Notes: generated by a model from the letters alone, not told the origin. A stretch of 64,000 nt of DNA from Echinometra lucunter (GCA_029962745.1 CM057156.1:28152731-28216730), one strand, 5' to 3'. Counted from the first letter of the stretch, positions 50,265 to 63,026 are shown. Made by a program: numbers and translations.

Positions 50265-50482
50265 CGGGTAATCCTGGGTTTTAGGGGTATGAATTATCTG
50301 CACTTCCATTCGATCGCTAACTTCAGCACACCTCTTCCTGACAACCCAACTGACCCCAACCCTAACCCTAACCTTAACCCTAATCTTAATCCTAATCCTA
50401 ACCATAGTCCATGCACGACAGTCTGTGTTGTATGTGTTGTGCAAGTGCAAATAATTTATACCCCTAAACCCAGGATTACCCC
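50265..50482. mobile_element. Inverted-repeat unit enclosing telomere-like repeats
   Basis: Arms of about 40 bp (50265-50305 and 50443-50482) share GGGTAATCCTGGGTTT and TTAGGGGTATGAATTAT-like sequence. Between them, 50353-50403 carries about eight CCCTAA units degenerating to CCTAAT. No target duplication was identified. Confidence 0.55.
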
Positions 50483-50930
50483 TTGATTACGGCTTCATCA
50501 ATGTCCAGCGCTGTCGCTCTCTCCATCTCTGCTAGCGTGTGTGCTTCACGTTCGATGTGCATGTACGTAAACTCAAGCTAGGAACCATAATTTATGCGAG
50601 CTTCCTGGTATGGTATCCTCCATACGCATTAAGTTTGCATAAATTTTGGTTGCTAGCTTCAGTTTACATATGACTATTGCATGCACACGTCGAACGCAAC
50701 AGCACACAGCTGTGCCGGAGATCGAGAAAAACAGCGTTGGACATTTGACGATCGCCGTTCCCATAGCATGACAAAACACGCACTTGCGCATGTGCATTTG
50801 CAAACAAACAACGGCCTGTGGAAAAGATTTAGTGAAGATCTGGGAGGATAAAAACTCATTTTTTGGACCATCCTTTTCCTAATCGAACAAGATTTTTTAT
50901 CGACATGATCGACAATGGTCAATGTTTGTA

Positions 50931-51856
50931 ATAGACTGAAGTGTTCTGTCTCTAACAGTCGTCGTTAGCCTCGTATTTTGGTAGGGTCAGCACTCCTCCT
51001 TTATAGAGAAAGAAGCGCCCCAGTGCGTTGTGCATGCAATCTCATTGTGCTGGGCAGCACAATGAAATACTACCTCAAATTAACGATTTTCCCCCTTTAT
51101 TCATGAATACAAAAATATAATTACACACTACAGAGTAGACATATACAATGTAGCTTACCGATTTTATGTTTGATTCCTTTTAACTCTCCATTTTCAGGTA
51201 AATCCAGGGTCCTAACGTTATAGGTCCTCTCGGTTGAAAATCTTGCAGCAGCCAACCTCTAGGCTCTATCTCTGTTCGTTCGCCTCCACGCTTTTCGCAG
51301 AGAGATTAGCGAATTCGCTACTCCTAGCCTTGCATTTCAACCGGCCTTATTCAAACGATCGACCACGTACATTTGGCCATATACGTACGAACAATGTTTT
51401 TGTTGTTGTTTTGTATTGGTCGCTCGTTAATACGGTTGACATGCGAGTCGCAAATTCGCTGATCTCCCTGCGAAAAGCGCGGAGGTGAACGAACAGAGAT
51501 AGAGGTTGGCTGCTGCAAGATTTTCAACCGAGAGGACCTATAATGTTAGGACCCTGGATTTACCTGAAAATGGAGAGTTAAAAGGAATCAAACATAAAAT
51601 CGGTAAACTACATTGTATATGTCTACTCTGTAGTGTGTAATTATATTTTTGTATTCATGAATAAAGGGGGAAAATCGTTAATTTGAGGTAGTTTTTCATT
51701 GTGCTGCCCAGCACAATGAGACTGCATGCACAACGCACTGGGGCGCTTCTGTCTCTATAAAGGAGGAGTGCCGACCCTACCAAAATACGAGGCTAACGAC
51801 GACTGTTACTGTTAGTAGGACCTAGTGTTAGAGACAGAACACTTCGGTCTAGATCT
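50931..51856. mobile_element. 926-bp foldback element, Mutator-like, 9-bp target duplication
   Basis: Two arms of about 390-410 bp (50931-51323 and 51446-51856) are inverted copies at roughly 90% or better by eye, around a loop of about 120 bp. Ends share TAGAC(T/C)GAAGTGTTCTGTCTC. ATGTTTGTA flanks both sides (50922-50930, 51857-51865). A 9-bp duplication with long inverted arms is characteristic of MULE foldbacks. The right arm has an extra insertion of about 20 bp (TACTGTTAGTAGGACCTAG). No transposase is encoded. Confidence 0.72.
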
Positions 51857-52292
51857 ATGTTTGTATTTGTAAGTACCTAAAATTGCTTGATTGAATTATT
51901 CAATAAAAAAATCCGTATTTTGAGCTGGGGAGCCCCGCATAGGTAGGCATAGAAGCTTCCACTGCAATGCAATGCGCAGTAAGGTATATAGTCTATAAGT
52001 TACTGCTCTATGCTGCAATATTAATAAAAATGACAAAACCGCGTAGATCCCACAATCACTTACATGAAAACCAGCGCGTGGGCACGTAATGATGAAAGAC
52101 TAAATACCAAAGCTCGTTTCCCTTTTCAGTTAGCCAGCAAATATGAAATGAATTATAAATCGACGAATAACCTATATTGATATTCATCACGTAAAAAGTT
52201 TTAAACATACAGTATTTACCTTCCTCAAAATAAACGAAATTAGACACAAATAGCAACGAAATCAAATCGGTGCACATAATTTGCTCTTTTTG

Positions 52293-52306
52293 CCGCTAGA
52301 TGGCGC
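52293..52306 (+). promoter_or_regulatory. CTCF-like binding motif
   Basis: CCGCTAGATGGCGC fits the CTCF core CCASYAGRKGGCRS at 13 of 14 positions. A weaker form, GACAGATGGCGC, lies near 44748. Bilaterian CTCF has a conserved core, but occupancy cannot be judged from sequence. Confidence 0.4.
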
Positions 52307-53017
52307 TAGTAAAGAAAGAAAGCAGGGGGCTGAAACTCCGCTTCTGCATCCGTCCAGCCATGGAGGGGGGGTACGGAGGGTCAAATTGATCCCGCGTTTT
52401 ATGTACAAAATTTTATAAACCTATGGCGCAGACCATTTTTCCGAGTATCAGCGAAAATCAGGCTTGTTTTGCCTTGCGTGCAGCGCGTATCACATTTTCA
52501 TGAATATTTATGAATATGTATTAGATTTTTGTGACTTATTAACATAATAACGCTTGCGCACTGAATTATTCATTCATTCATTCATTTACCGTACCGTCGC
52601 CCAGACTCGTGAGAATTTCCCTAATTTCCTCTCTCATTTCAATCATTTTATCCCAATAGCTTACACCCACTTCTATTTATCTGATGCCGATGCTGTCAGT
52701 AAGACATGCATTTCTGATTTTGACTTTATTTTGTGTTGATCACTTGCAGACTAAATTCAACAAAAGCTGAGTTTACAATATTATTATTTGAGGAATCCAC
52801 ACTCTACAAGCATTGCTTTTCTTAATAGTGGATCACCTCCATTTCCATAACATAAGAGCTTATAGGCTACTGTATTATTCTTTTGTAGATTAACTTTGTT
52901 TCATATTTCAAATTATGTAAACGTATCCTGTAAACAGTAACATGCATGTCTCCTGGCCCCCTCCACCAAACAGATAAATTCCTCTCACATATGGCTGCTG
53001 CAATCATGGGCCTCGAT

Positions 53018-53051
53018 GTGGGGAGGGGGGGGGGGGGGGGGGGGGGGGAGG
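53018..53051. repeat. Poly-G run
   Basis: About 30 G with one or two interruptions; length is unreliable. Confidence 0.9.
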
Positions 53052-53387
53052 GGCATGGCGCGGTATGCGTCCCTAATATTTTAAGAGTGGGTTGACACAA
53101 TAGGGTATGTCCCCCACATTCTGGAACAAAGCACACCAAGTCAAACCAAATTTCTAGCGTAAGCCCCCCCCCCCACCCCCTATACTTAAAGCTGTGAGCT
53201 CTTTCTCTTCTCAGCAAAGTTTAACGTTAATTTTTGCTCGTTGACATTTTGGGGAGGGGATCATCATAGACATATGATAAATGTATATCCCCCTAAAGAA
53301 TTTGATCCAAGGATTTTTTATCATTTCTGCAAACCCATTAAGGTGTATGCCCCCAAAGATAAAATGCTGAGGAGCATTTTTTTTACT

Positions 53388-53945
53388 CGCTAGTCAGTGA
53401 ATTTTAGGACAGTACCCCCCCCCCCCCGTGCTGTATGCACTGCAATCATACCTCAATTACAAAGTAACTTCATGATTTTGTGCCTGCATTATCGTCAACA
53501 ATGTTGTTTTTTTCTTTCTTTTGCTAGTCCCTGAATTTTTGGACAGCCCCTTCCCCCCCCCCCACCATATGGCTACAATCACACCTCTGTCACAAAACAA
53601 CTTCATATGATCTTATGCCTGCATCATGCATCATCTTCAACCTCATCATCATCGTCTTTTCTTCTTTCTTTTGCTAGTCAGTGAATTTTTGAACAGAGCC
53701 CCCCCCCCCCCCCCCCCCCCATCACACCTCAATTACAAAGCAACTTCATATGATCTTTGGCCGGAATCATCATCCTCAACCTCGTCATCATCATCATCAT
53801 CATCATCAACACTATCTTTCTTTCGCTATTCAGTGATTTTTCGGACAGTGCCCCCCCCCCCCCCCCCATATGGCTGCAATCAACCTCAATTACAAAGCAA
53901 CTTCATATGATCTTGTGCCAGCATCATCATCCGCATCATCATCAA
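53388..53945. repeat. Four-copy tandem repeat, units of about 130-155 bp
   Basis: Each copy has GCTAGTCAGTGAATTTTNGGACAG, a poly-C run, ATATGGCTGCAATCA, CCTCAATTACAAAGCAACTTCATATGATCTT and an ATC-rich tail. Poly-C lengths differ between copies. Confidence 0.85.
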
Positions 53946-54179
53946 CAACACTGACAAAGGCAACATCAACATCAGATTTCACTCAAGGTTAAGAGAAATT
54001 GAAAGACAATAAGAATATAGAGAGAAGAAAATTATTCTATTAGCAAAAAAGTGTAACTCTAATTTCAATGCAGCAAGAGATCAGCAAACATTTCTGGAGG
54101 CAGAAAGCTCTTGTGGGAATACTTATAATAGGCCTACTATTTAAACATTCTTGCAGTGTGAATCCATATAGCCTATCGA

Positions 54180-56100
54180 TGTAATTACATAATAATAACA
54201 ACAATGATAATGATAATAATAATAAAAATGTAAAAAAGAATAATGATAAGTTTGACAAATTTCTGAAACAATTCAGCCAAAAACTTAGATATTGGTTCAT
54301 ATGGTTCCCCACCTACCTGCATAGGTAGTTTTGTAAATTCAGGTAACAGCGTGAAGCAACCCATCCCTAATAATTGACTAGACATGCTCCAGAACTACCC
54401 TCCAAACAATCACCCCCCCCCCCCCTCAGTGTCTACCCCTGGACAATCAACCCAAGCCAATTACAATGCCCATCCCATCCCCTAACTTGGAAATGTTACT
54501 TACTGTAATTGACCTCAGGATTATTTCTTGGGGGGGGGGGGGGAGAGACAGTACACTGGAGGTAATTACCCGAGGAATAATAGTCCTAGAACTGTTGATT
54601 TTGAAGGCACAACTTCTATATACAATTTTTGTGTTCCCTGATTTTTTTATTTCTTTTTAATAGTTGTTAAAATGGTTTTGGTTCATGTTTCAATTGAATT
54701 CACAGATTTATACATTTTATTAGCCTGTCATGAAATCAGGCTCAAATTTCAATCTAGGTATACATCTTTAGGCAAAATGCATATGAAGTTTCAAAATAAG
54801 GACTTGGGGAAGGGTGCAATTCCTTAGTCTTCAAGCAGCTGGATACTCTATAAGCCTTGTACTTGAACTTCTTAGACAACCTGCAAGTAGAAAACAAAAG
54901 AAAAGAGAAAAATTTGTAAACATGCTGCAGAGTCGAGAGAGAGAGAGAAAGAAAGAAAGGCTCCTCTCTACGTACATGATAAATGACGTGATGAACCTGC
55001 CTGAAACTTTATTCTAAGTAGTTCAGTACATTATACAAGGAGGTCTGCACATAAGACTGCAAGCTTCAGTCTGTGATAATAAAGATATTGGTTGTTGTTA
55101 TTAGGCTAAGACTCGTTAGTCCTTACTTTGTATGGCTACTCTGTAGTAAAATACGTTGGTTTTTTTTTTAAACATCCACGGCACATGGATATTTCTGTCT
55201 AGAATTTAGCTTAAATAACGTACTACATAAATGAAAAACTTTAAAAATCTACACTTTTCAAAGCTACAAATCATAATGGGCTTACTTCATACCTTGCCAG
55301 TAGTAGATTTTTCTAGATCAAGTGGAGTTGACTTGATAACCAAATCTGCCTGTATTGTACCATCTGAAGACTACATCAGGTTCAGGTCCCCTTTAAAAAT
55401 TAAAAAGAGAAAGAGGTTTATATCATGATTATTTAAAAGCATTGTGGTGATAACAGGTATATGAATGATGTCTAGCCCATACATAGCCAGGCTTGGTCTA
55501 ACTGTGCCAGGCCTAGGTCTACCGTCTACTAGACCTAGTCCGATGATGGGTGATTTTCATGACAAAGAAAACATCAAGTTCAACTAGATCTAGTCAAAGG
55601 AAGGTCCAATATAGGAGTATCATGAATTCAAACCAGGGTATAGCTTAACATGAACAATCATGGCTAAAGTTTTACTTAGAGTCTAGAGTTAGTCCGGATC
55701 AATGTTCCCAGCAAGGCCCGGCCCCAGGGGCACAGGGACACTCACTCCAGCCGGCCAGTAAACGGCTTAATCAGAATTAACATTACGCTTGGGAATATCG
55801 TAGCCGTCCGTCTTGCAGTGCACTCAGCCTCGACTCTAACAAGTCAACATCTACCGCTGATTATCGCTGATTTAGCTAGCTTCAGTACTTTATCCACCGG
55901 AGAAAATTCTACAAACAGTTCTCTACGGAAAGAGTTTAATCTCTTTGAAAAATATCGCCATTACATTATTTTTCTCTCATGATTTAGAGTTCAATTATAT
56001 ACAAGAATAGTTTCCTAATTTTGGGCTTTGGAGGTGATGTCCCATGCACTTTGCACAGGTAGCCTACGCACTGCTTGACGGACGATTAACAACTACGATG
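54180..56100. other. Sequence without recognised genes
   Basis: AT-rich DNA with poly-C/poly-G tracts (54412-54426, 54530-54543). No exon was identified. It may be intronic if PHAX starts at about 56.3 kb. Confidence 0.45.
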
Positions 56101-56132
56101 AAGACTGGTTAACAAAATGTCGCTTTACTTAC

Positions 56133-56480
56133 TTTTCAGGTCATCTTATAAATCTCATTCCATTCTGAATGCTCCTTTTAAGAATTTCTGCTTCCTTGGG
56201 GTTTACTCTAAATTCTTTTCACAACACGCAGATTTCCTGAAACAAATTTCTTGAGCGGTTTGTGCTGAAATGGTCAAAAGTTGCACTCCTCTGCCAGCCG
56301 CCATTTATCCGAATTGCTGCCTCAAATCGTAGGGAATTGTGGGAAGGCAAAAATGTTTTATGTATGAGCTTATGCAATAAACATGAAGGCAATTACCCAA
56401 TCATCGAACGGTATTTGAGAGTTTTATCTCATGAATAATAATTGACCCTCCGAAGTCGTCTTCAATTTTGCCGCGGCCGC
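56133..56480 (-). promoter_or_regulatory. Candidate promoter and non-coding first exon, minus strand (possibly PHAX)
   Basis: A locally GC-rich patch has two AAATGGCGGC motifs on the minus strand (near 56303 and 56475; YY1-like, typical of housekeeping starts) and TCCCACAATTCCC, similar to the ZNF143/SBS motif. A strong donor GAAAA/GTAAGT (exon end 56133) would close a first exon of about 200 bases. Its ATGs are soon followed by stops, so it would be 5' UTR. Pairing with the PHAX acceptor at 48496 would make an intron of 7.6 kb. This is inference. Confidence 0.38.
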
Positions 56481-56582
56481 CATTTTGGCCCAATGCAAAA
56501 GCCTATGGCATGTCAAAGGTCAAATTTTAGTTGCCTCTCTAGCCTTCCTTCGGAAGGCATACTGTGTATGCATCGTATCTCT

Positions 56583-56634
56583 GTGAAAGAAAGAAAGAAA
56601 GAAAGAAAGAAAGAAGAAGAAGAAGAAGAAGAAA
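56583..56634. repeat. (GAAA)n and (GAA)n microsatellite
   Basis: About seven GAAA units run into seven GAA units. Confidence 0.95.
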
Positions 56635-57560
56635 AAGGCCAAACTTAGTTCAATTTTTTATAAAATTATGTTATTAACATAATTATCAAATATCCCCTTT
56701 TCATATTTATCCAGAGCTTTAATATGTTCTTTGATTTGTGACTTTGGGCAACACATACTTTAGATCTTTGGTGTCCAATGAAATGATTAAAAAATATGTT
56801 ACTTACTTTAGATCTGTGGTATCTCATGAAATGATTTAAATGAGTGGTATAACCAGAACTTTATTTGGATATAGACCCCCTTTTTAAATAAAAGGCCAAC
56901 GAAAATTGATGAAACGTACAATTATTTTGGACCACGGCACGAGGACGTGCCTACATTTTATCCTTACCCCTTTCTGCAAAGGATTTCCGAGAACGGTGAA
57001 TATAAATATTTTGATATTTTTAAAGAGAAGAATGAGTTATTCACACAGAATTAGAAAAGGTGATTAGAAAAGGGCCATTTTGTGATGCCATATATTTCTC
57101 CAAACCGTCTTCTAGTCTTAGCTTCGAGTGGATCATGATTACTTGCAATATTTCTGGCGAGATTGAGCATCAGTTGTCGCATCTTCATATTGCCGAGTCA
57201 TCGTGTCTCGAATTAAAAGCCACTGGCCAAGTTATGTCCAGCTGTCGCTAAAGGAACGAATAAATTAAATCATGACAAGTTGAACTATGGAATCAACACA
57301 ATTGTCATATGAGTTTTATTGTCTCACACGCTTCTCCTTCTCCTCGTTATATCTGATTCTTCTCCTTCCCCTCTTTCTACCTCCCCCTTTCCTCTCCCCA
57401 CTACTCTCTCTTCACCTTTTTTTTTTTTTTTTTTGGTTTTCACTTCATAAATCCTCTTTTCACATAATTATAGAGTTTCTTTTAGTCTACAGCAAAATTT
57501 CCTCATCTCACATTTTTCCTGACACTCTGCATGGATCCCTTTCTCTAGCTCTCATACATA

Positions 57561-58060
57561 NNNNNNNNNNNNNNNNNNNNNNNNNNNNNNNNNNNNNNNN
57601 NNNNNNNNNNNNNNNNNNNNNNNNNNNNNNNNNNNNNNNNNNNNNNNNNNNNNNNNNNNNNNNNNNNNNNNNNNNNNNNNNNNNNNNNNNNNNNNNNNNN
57701 NNNNNNNNNNNNNNNNNNNNNNNNNNNNNNNNNNNNNNNNNNNNNNNNNNNNNNNNNNNNNNNNNNNNNNNNNNNNNNNNNNNNNNNNNNNNNNNNNNNN
57801 NNNNNNNNNNNNNNNNNNNNNNNNNNNNNNNNNNNNNNNNNNNNNNNNNNNNNNNNNNNNNNNNNNNNNNNNNNNNNNNNNNNNNNNNNNNNNNNNNNNN
57901 NNNNNNNNNNNNNNNNNNNNNNNNNNNNNNNNNNNNNNNNNNNNNNNNNNNNNNNNNNNNNNNNNNNNNNNNNNNNNNNNNNNNNNNNNNNNNNNNNNNN
58001 NNNNNNNNNNNNNNNNNNNNNNNNNNNNNNNNNNNNNNNNNNNNNNNNNNNNNNNNNNNN
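57561..58060. other. Assembly gap, 500 N
   Basis: Exactly 500 N, a conventional placeholder, so the true size is unknown. Confidence 1.
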
Positions 58061-58234
58061 CTATACTCGTTTTACTGTAAACCCTGCAGCAGTGATTCGC
58101 GGGGAGGTGGGCAGAAGGGGTCTCCAAACCTTAAGGGTTTTTAATCTTCATTACCGTTAAGGTTGTGTCAACGAATTAAAGAAGACCCATTAAAAAGGGG
58201 TAGTCGGTAAAACACTAAAAATGGATACAAACAA

Positions 58235-58267
58235 CAACAACAACAACAAAAACAAAAACAACAACAA
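58235..58267. repeat. (CAA)n repeat
   Basis: AAC/CAA units with AAAAC variants. Confidence 0.85.
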
Positions 58268-58373
58268 AACAAAGTTACATGAACGAGTCTATGACCCTCT
58301 TATACAAAGACAACGGTAAAAAGAAGAAGGAAGGAAGGAGGAAGAAGAAGACGATGATGAAGGAGGAGGAAGA

Positions 58374-58463
58374 GGAGAAGAAGAAGAAGAAGAAGAAGAA
58401 GAAGAAGAAGAAGAAGAAGAAGAAGAAGAAGAAGAAGAAGAAGAAGAAGAAGAAGAAGAAGAA

Positions 58464-58495
<32 letters not shown>

Positions 58496-58524
58496 AGAAG
58501 AAGGAGGAGAAGAAGAAGAGAGAT
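58374..58524. repeat. (GAA)n microsatellite, about 150 bp
   Basis: Nearly uninterrupted AAG units with GAGGAA variants at both ends. The Lys-, Ser- and Phe-rich frames across it are artefacts. Confidence 0.95.
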
Positions 58525-59640
58525 GTAAGACATGCAGCCTCAAAAGTCCTCAATAATGGGGGAAAATGGCGAGTCAAAGTGTTTGCCAATTAAATGTGCG
58601 TGTGTTTTTTATTTAATGCAACCAGTCCAGAATGCATCTTAATGAATGAATGAATGCAATGATCAGAATGATGAGGTCATCGATTTTCCCAGTGCTTTCA
58701 ATTTTTTATTTCTTACATAAATCTCCATATCAACCAAATCGGTCAAATGTGTTGTTCCAATAAACCTGGAGTGAATACTTTTGGTATGTAGAATATTCCT
58801 CTATAGAATTAAAAGTTTTTATAGACCTATAATAGAGTTGAAGTAAGAGCGTAAATACACCACTGAAATTTACTTTCAGCTAGCCAGTTCAATCTGAGCG
58901 TGAGCAGATAAAGGTCAATTATTGGGACAAAAATCTAAAACCCACCGACACGAATACTTGATATGTGATGATGATCATGCACCGACGGTGCATTCCATGG
59001 TAACCAGGTGGAAGTATTCCCTTTACAAAAGGGGAAATAAAAGCTATTCATGAAGCACCGCTGTCACTGTAGGAGCGACTCTTGAAAGTGCGCAAAAAGG
59101 GACCCCTCCATGCTTAAAATATCTGTGGATATTTGAGATCATTCGGAACATGAGCTAACTGTGAACTGGTTTACTGTTTAATCGGAGTTATGTATGAAGC
59201 CTGCTCCCACTTGGAAGGAAATAAAATGCATGTCAACATAAACAAGTTTTACTATGCACGACATTTTTTTTTTAAACACGTGCCGATTGGGACTGAAATT
59301 TCTCTGGTGAATTTCGAATTGACCGGCCCCGTGACCTATAGAATCGGCCCCAGACCACCGACTGACTAACTCCTATCATGCCTATAATTAAATCCAAAGT
59401 ATGGAGCGGCCTGTGGAAGAAAACTCCCCGAACGCACCATGGCCAGTTCGCCCAAATCCGTAAAATAAAAACATTTAAAAAAATGAACATTCTAGTCCAT
59501 GGATATTAAGACTATCATCAGCTAAAACCGAGTAAAGCTCTTTAGTGAATAAACAAGAAGCAAATCTGATTGATTGTAATCGAAACATGAAAATTCTCCA
59601 GTAATTATTCATGACCGAATGATATTACTAGAACATAAGG

Positions 59641-59870
59641 ACATTCTAAAAACTAAAATGTTGAATCACCATTTAAAAGGGCGGAGGAGTGACTACATTT
59701 TCAAAATATTAGATTAACACTTTTAACATACTGGATTCAACGCTATAAAGGTTAGTGTCCAGCATGTATAGTGTTGAATCCAGCATGTTCAAAGTGTTAA
59801 TACATTTTGAAAATGTAGTTACTCATCCACCCTTTTAAATGGTCATTAAACATTTTAGTTTTTAGAGTGG
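59641..59870. mobile_element. 230-bp foldback MITE
   Basis: Arms 59641-59745 and 59768-59870 share ACTAAAATGTT, CCATTTAAAAGGG, CTACATTTTCAAAAT and CTGGATTCAAC. The CATTCTAAAAAC / CACTCTAAAAAC ends resemble those of the 35563-35795 element. No clear target duplication. Confidence 0.75.
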
Positions 59871-60567
59871 AGGCCACTGTAACAAACACAATAAAAACTT
59901 CATCACCGTGGCCCTGTTATGGTGATAAATGGTTTGAAACAATTAACAATCACTTAAATCGACAAATTTATTGGGATTTTTAAGCTAGATGGAAATATCT
60001 CAGTTCAGTGAAAATGACAAAAGAATGAGGAAAAAAATCAGGTCAGTAGTATATAGGCCTTGACGATGATTCACCGTTCACGAGTGATCTAGATAAATTT
60101 GACGGGTGGAACTCCAACTGTTTCTGGCAATTAACCAAATATTCAGTTAAAGAATGCCTCCTGATTTACCCCAAAAGAGTCATTAAACAGAGAAGGTAGA
60201 TTAAATTTAACTCTAATTGTCTCCGAAGAAGTCCTGCATTGCGTAATGATTTAGGAAAAGGACCTGACTAAACTTTTGATTTAGCGAGCAAGTGTTGACT
60301 GACAATGAAGAAAGGCCCCCTTTTTAAAGGAACTATTGAGAAATGGTTTTGAGACAAAATAAATTGAGGACTTGTAGAAAATAAAACTTATGGATAATAG
60401 GAAAAGGAATTCACGAATGAATCAAATAAACAGTAAATAAATGAAACAAAGACGATTAATCTTCCATTATAATATTTGATAATTGAGTCGTCATGAATAT
60501 GATAGATCAATATATAGATAATAAATGAATCCATACATAAATGAATTAAAGGAAAATAAACGAAAAA

Positions 60568-60616
60568 ATGAATGAATGAATGAATGAATGAATAAATGAA
60601 TAAATGAATAAATGAG
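60568..60616. repeat. (AATG)n/(AATA)n microsatellite
   Basis: About twelve tetranucleotide units. Confidence 0.92.
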
Positions 60617-60790
60617 ATGGAGCTGATAGAACAGAGATGTCAAGTGGGGAAAAATCATCACAACTGAATGTTGACTAAACTAACAAATATTTTAATGAAA
60701 ACCCTAAAATAAAAGAATGATTAAATTGAGAAACAAATGGAAACAAAACTCGTATGGAACTATCATAACTAACAACAATATAAATGAAAG

Positions 60791-61171
60791 CATTGGCGTA
60801 AATCCTGGGGATGGGGGGGGGGGGGCATATCCCCCACTCTTTCAAGAGGGGGGATAGCGTGTACAAATATCCCCCTCATTTTAAGGAAAACCATATTGTA
60901 ATTAATCAGTTGGTGAAAGTTTTCATTAAAATGTCATAAACGACGGTCATGTAGTGGAATTTTCATTTGAAATGCTCTTAAAAACCAGAAAAGGTGTTAT
61001 TTTTCCCTCGCTCGCAAAATAAAAGAATTATATGTGTGTGGGGATCTGCGCAGTTGAGTAAGGATGTGTGTGTGTGTGTATATATACTTAAGTGTGAGTT
61101 CACACCATCGGCAGAAATTTCGGCCAAAAAAGTCGATCATCCCCCCTCCTCGAAATGGATTTACGCCGGTG
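60791..61171. mobile_element. 381-bp hAT-like element with perfect 8-bp target duplication
   Basis: The left end CATTGGCGTAAATCC and the reversed right end CACCGGCGTAAATCC match at 13 of 15. AATGAAAG is duplicated at 60783-60790 and 61172-61179. A G run follows the left end and a short C run precedes the right. The interior TTATTTTTCCCTCGCTCGCAAAA matches the repeated motif in the 36464-37991 element, so this looks like a shorter member of that family. Confidence 0.8.
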
Positions 61172-61179
61172 AATGAAAG

Positions 61180-62960
61180 GCTACTGGACTCAATCACCAA
61201 ACGGATGAAAAGAATTTGCATTAAGCCATCAGCTTTGTGCAATTAATTCTTGTCTTCTTTGGCTTCAGAATAGCTACTTAAATCTACTTTTGTAACTACT
61301 TAATTCCATGATATCAAAGCATTTCCTGTATGATATCAACATCCCATCACGTTTTGAGGACAAGCATATATGTAAGGTTATGTAAAGCTTTCGCAATTAG
61401 AATTATCGATACTAATGAACGTTTTCTTTAGAAAAAAAGAGTGGATGGATTCAAATGAATCTGCATAAAATGATAAAACAATCTCTTAGTAGTGAAGTAA
61501 ACTTTAGAAAGTCTTTCTTTTACAAACTGTTTCGTGGAAACCCCCGATGCCGAAAATTCCACAAGCGCTACGAAACTTAATGAAAATTATAATTAAATAT
61601 AGTTTATGAGTTATTTAGCCAGGTAAAACAGTACTGAGCCGCTTGCCTATGCATGGAATAATGCAAGAGACGAAAATAATTTACGGCATTTGACAGTGAG
61701 TGCATTGTGGAAACGAGGCGGACACGCACTTCGAAACATTATCAAATATCTTTGTCACCCTGTTTGTAGGTAAGCATCAATGCATCCACGGATTCCACGC
61801 AAACATTTCTAAAGAATGTAGACAACGTTACAGTATTTATGTGATTAACACTGAAATATCAAATTGATTGTGAAAAATATTATCGTATATAGCCGATTCA
61901 CATCTGTCTCAGACTGCACGTACTCATTAAAGTTTAACTTGCACTGTCACTACCTGGTATTCAATGCTAACCCAAGGATGACATCTCAAAGTGCTTAGTG
62001 TATCCAGTGGAAAAGGCGCTATATATCAGCTATAATTATTGTTATCATCACTATAACGTTAATTTAGGTCACACTGGGAAGTACCATTGCGTGTGAGAAT
62101 TATTATCAGGGGGTATTACATGACAATGAATAATATGAGTGAATTTAATGGATGTGACAGCTTACTGACACGATTTACAAGTGACGTAATTAGCCATATA
62201 ACGGGAATCAACCTGTTACTGGGTGCGCATTGGTAGACATGATAGAGGCGTAACCGCTTGGCCTTTCAGCATATACCACACACACGAAAGATGGGATGCA
62301 CAACTTTTTTGAGGAAACTAATGAGACCTGACACTATTGGCCTAAAATGTTTCACAGGAGACCTCTTCTATGAATATGGATGTATATCGTTAAACATTTC
62401 CTATAGCAGTTTATCAATTGCAGATATTTTTATATTGCACAGGATTAAGACCTTTCAGGTGATGTGCATGCATGGAAACTTAAATGGAAACTGAAAAAGC
62501 ACTTGATTTAAAATCCACCGTTAAAATAAATACAACAGGAAATGTAGGCTTAGCATATATAGGAAAATGGGATATTTAGTCACAGTTTGCTTAAATACTG
62601 TAAAAGGGAGTATAGCAGCTGCTATAGACTTGTGAATCTTTCCATTAAAATGATCAATTATATCACAAATGAAAGTTCGGCTGGGAGAGGGGCGGGGGGA
62701 GGGCTTTCTAAAATATATCAAAAGGGGTCAATCATTATGACCCTTGTATTAAAGAGATCATTCTGCCTCTCTTTTACAAAAAAAAGAAAAAAAAAAGAAG
62801 AAGAATGAAAGAAAGAAAGGAATGTTCTTATACGAAAAGGGCGTGACTTGCTCGCTCGCTGTACGTAGCCATACACAGACGTAGGGCCTACTTTTCAGAT
62901 GGAATCGTACATTAAAAAGCAGAATGTACCATCCATCTTGCCATTCAGAAAAAAAAGCAT
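61180..62960. other. Intergenic or intronic sequence, no gene seen
   Basis: AT-rich. No exon was supported. Possibly an intron of the candidate minus-strand gene that starts at about 63.6 kb. Confidence 0.4.

Positions 62961-62963
<3 letters not shown>

Positions 62964-63023
<60 letters not shown>
62964..63023. repeat. (GA)n microsatellite
   Basis: About 29 GA units. Confidence 0.95.

Positions 63024-63026
<3 letters not shown>

Noticed and set aside
57287..58144. 285-aa frame crossing the gap
   Set aside because: Most of it is N; the flanks show no family match.
58275..58593. Poly-Lys / poly-Ser / poly-Phe / poly-Leu frames
   Set aside because: Produced by the (GAA)n tract in different frames.
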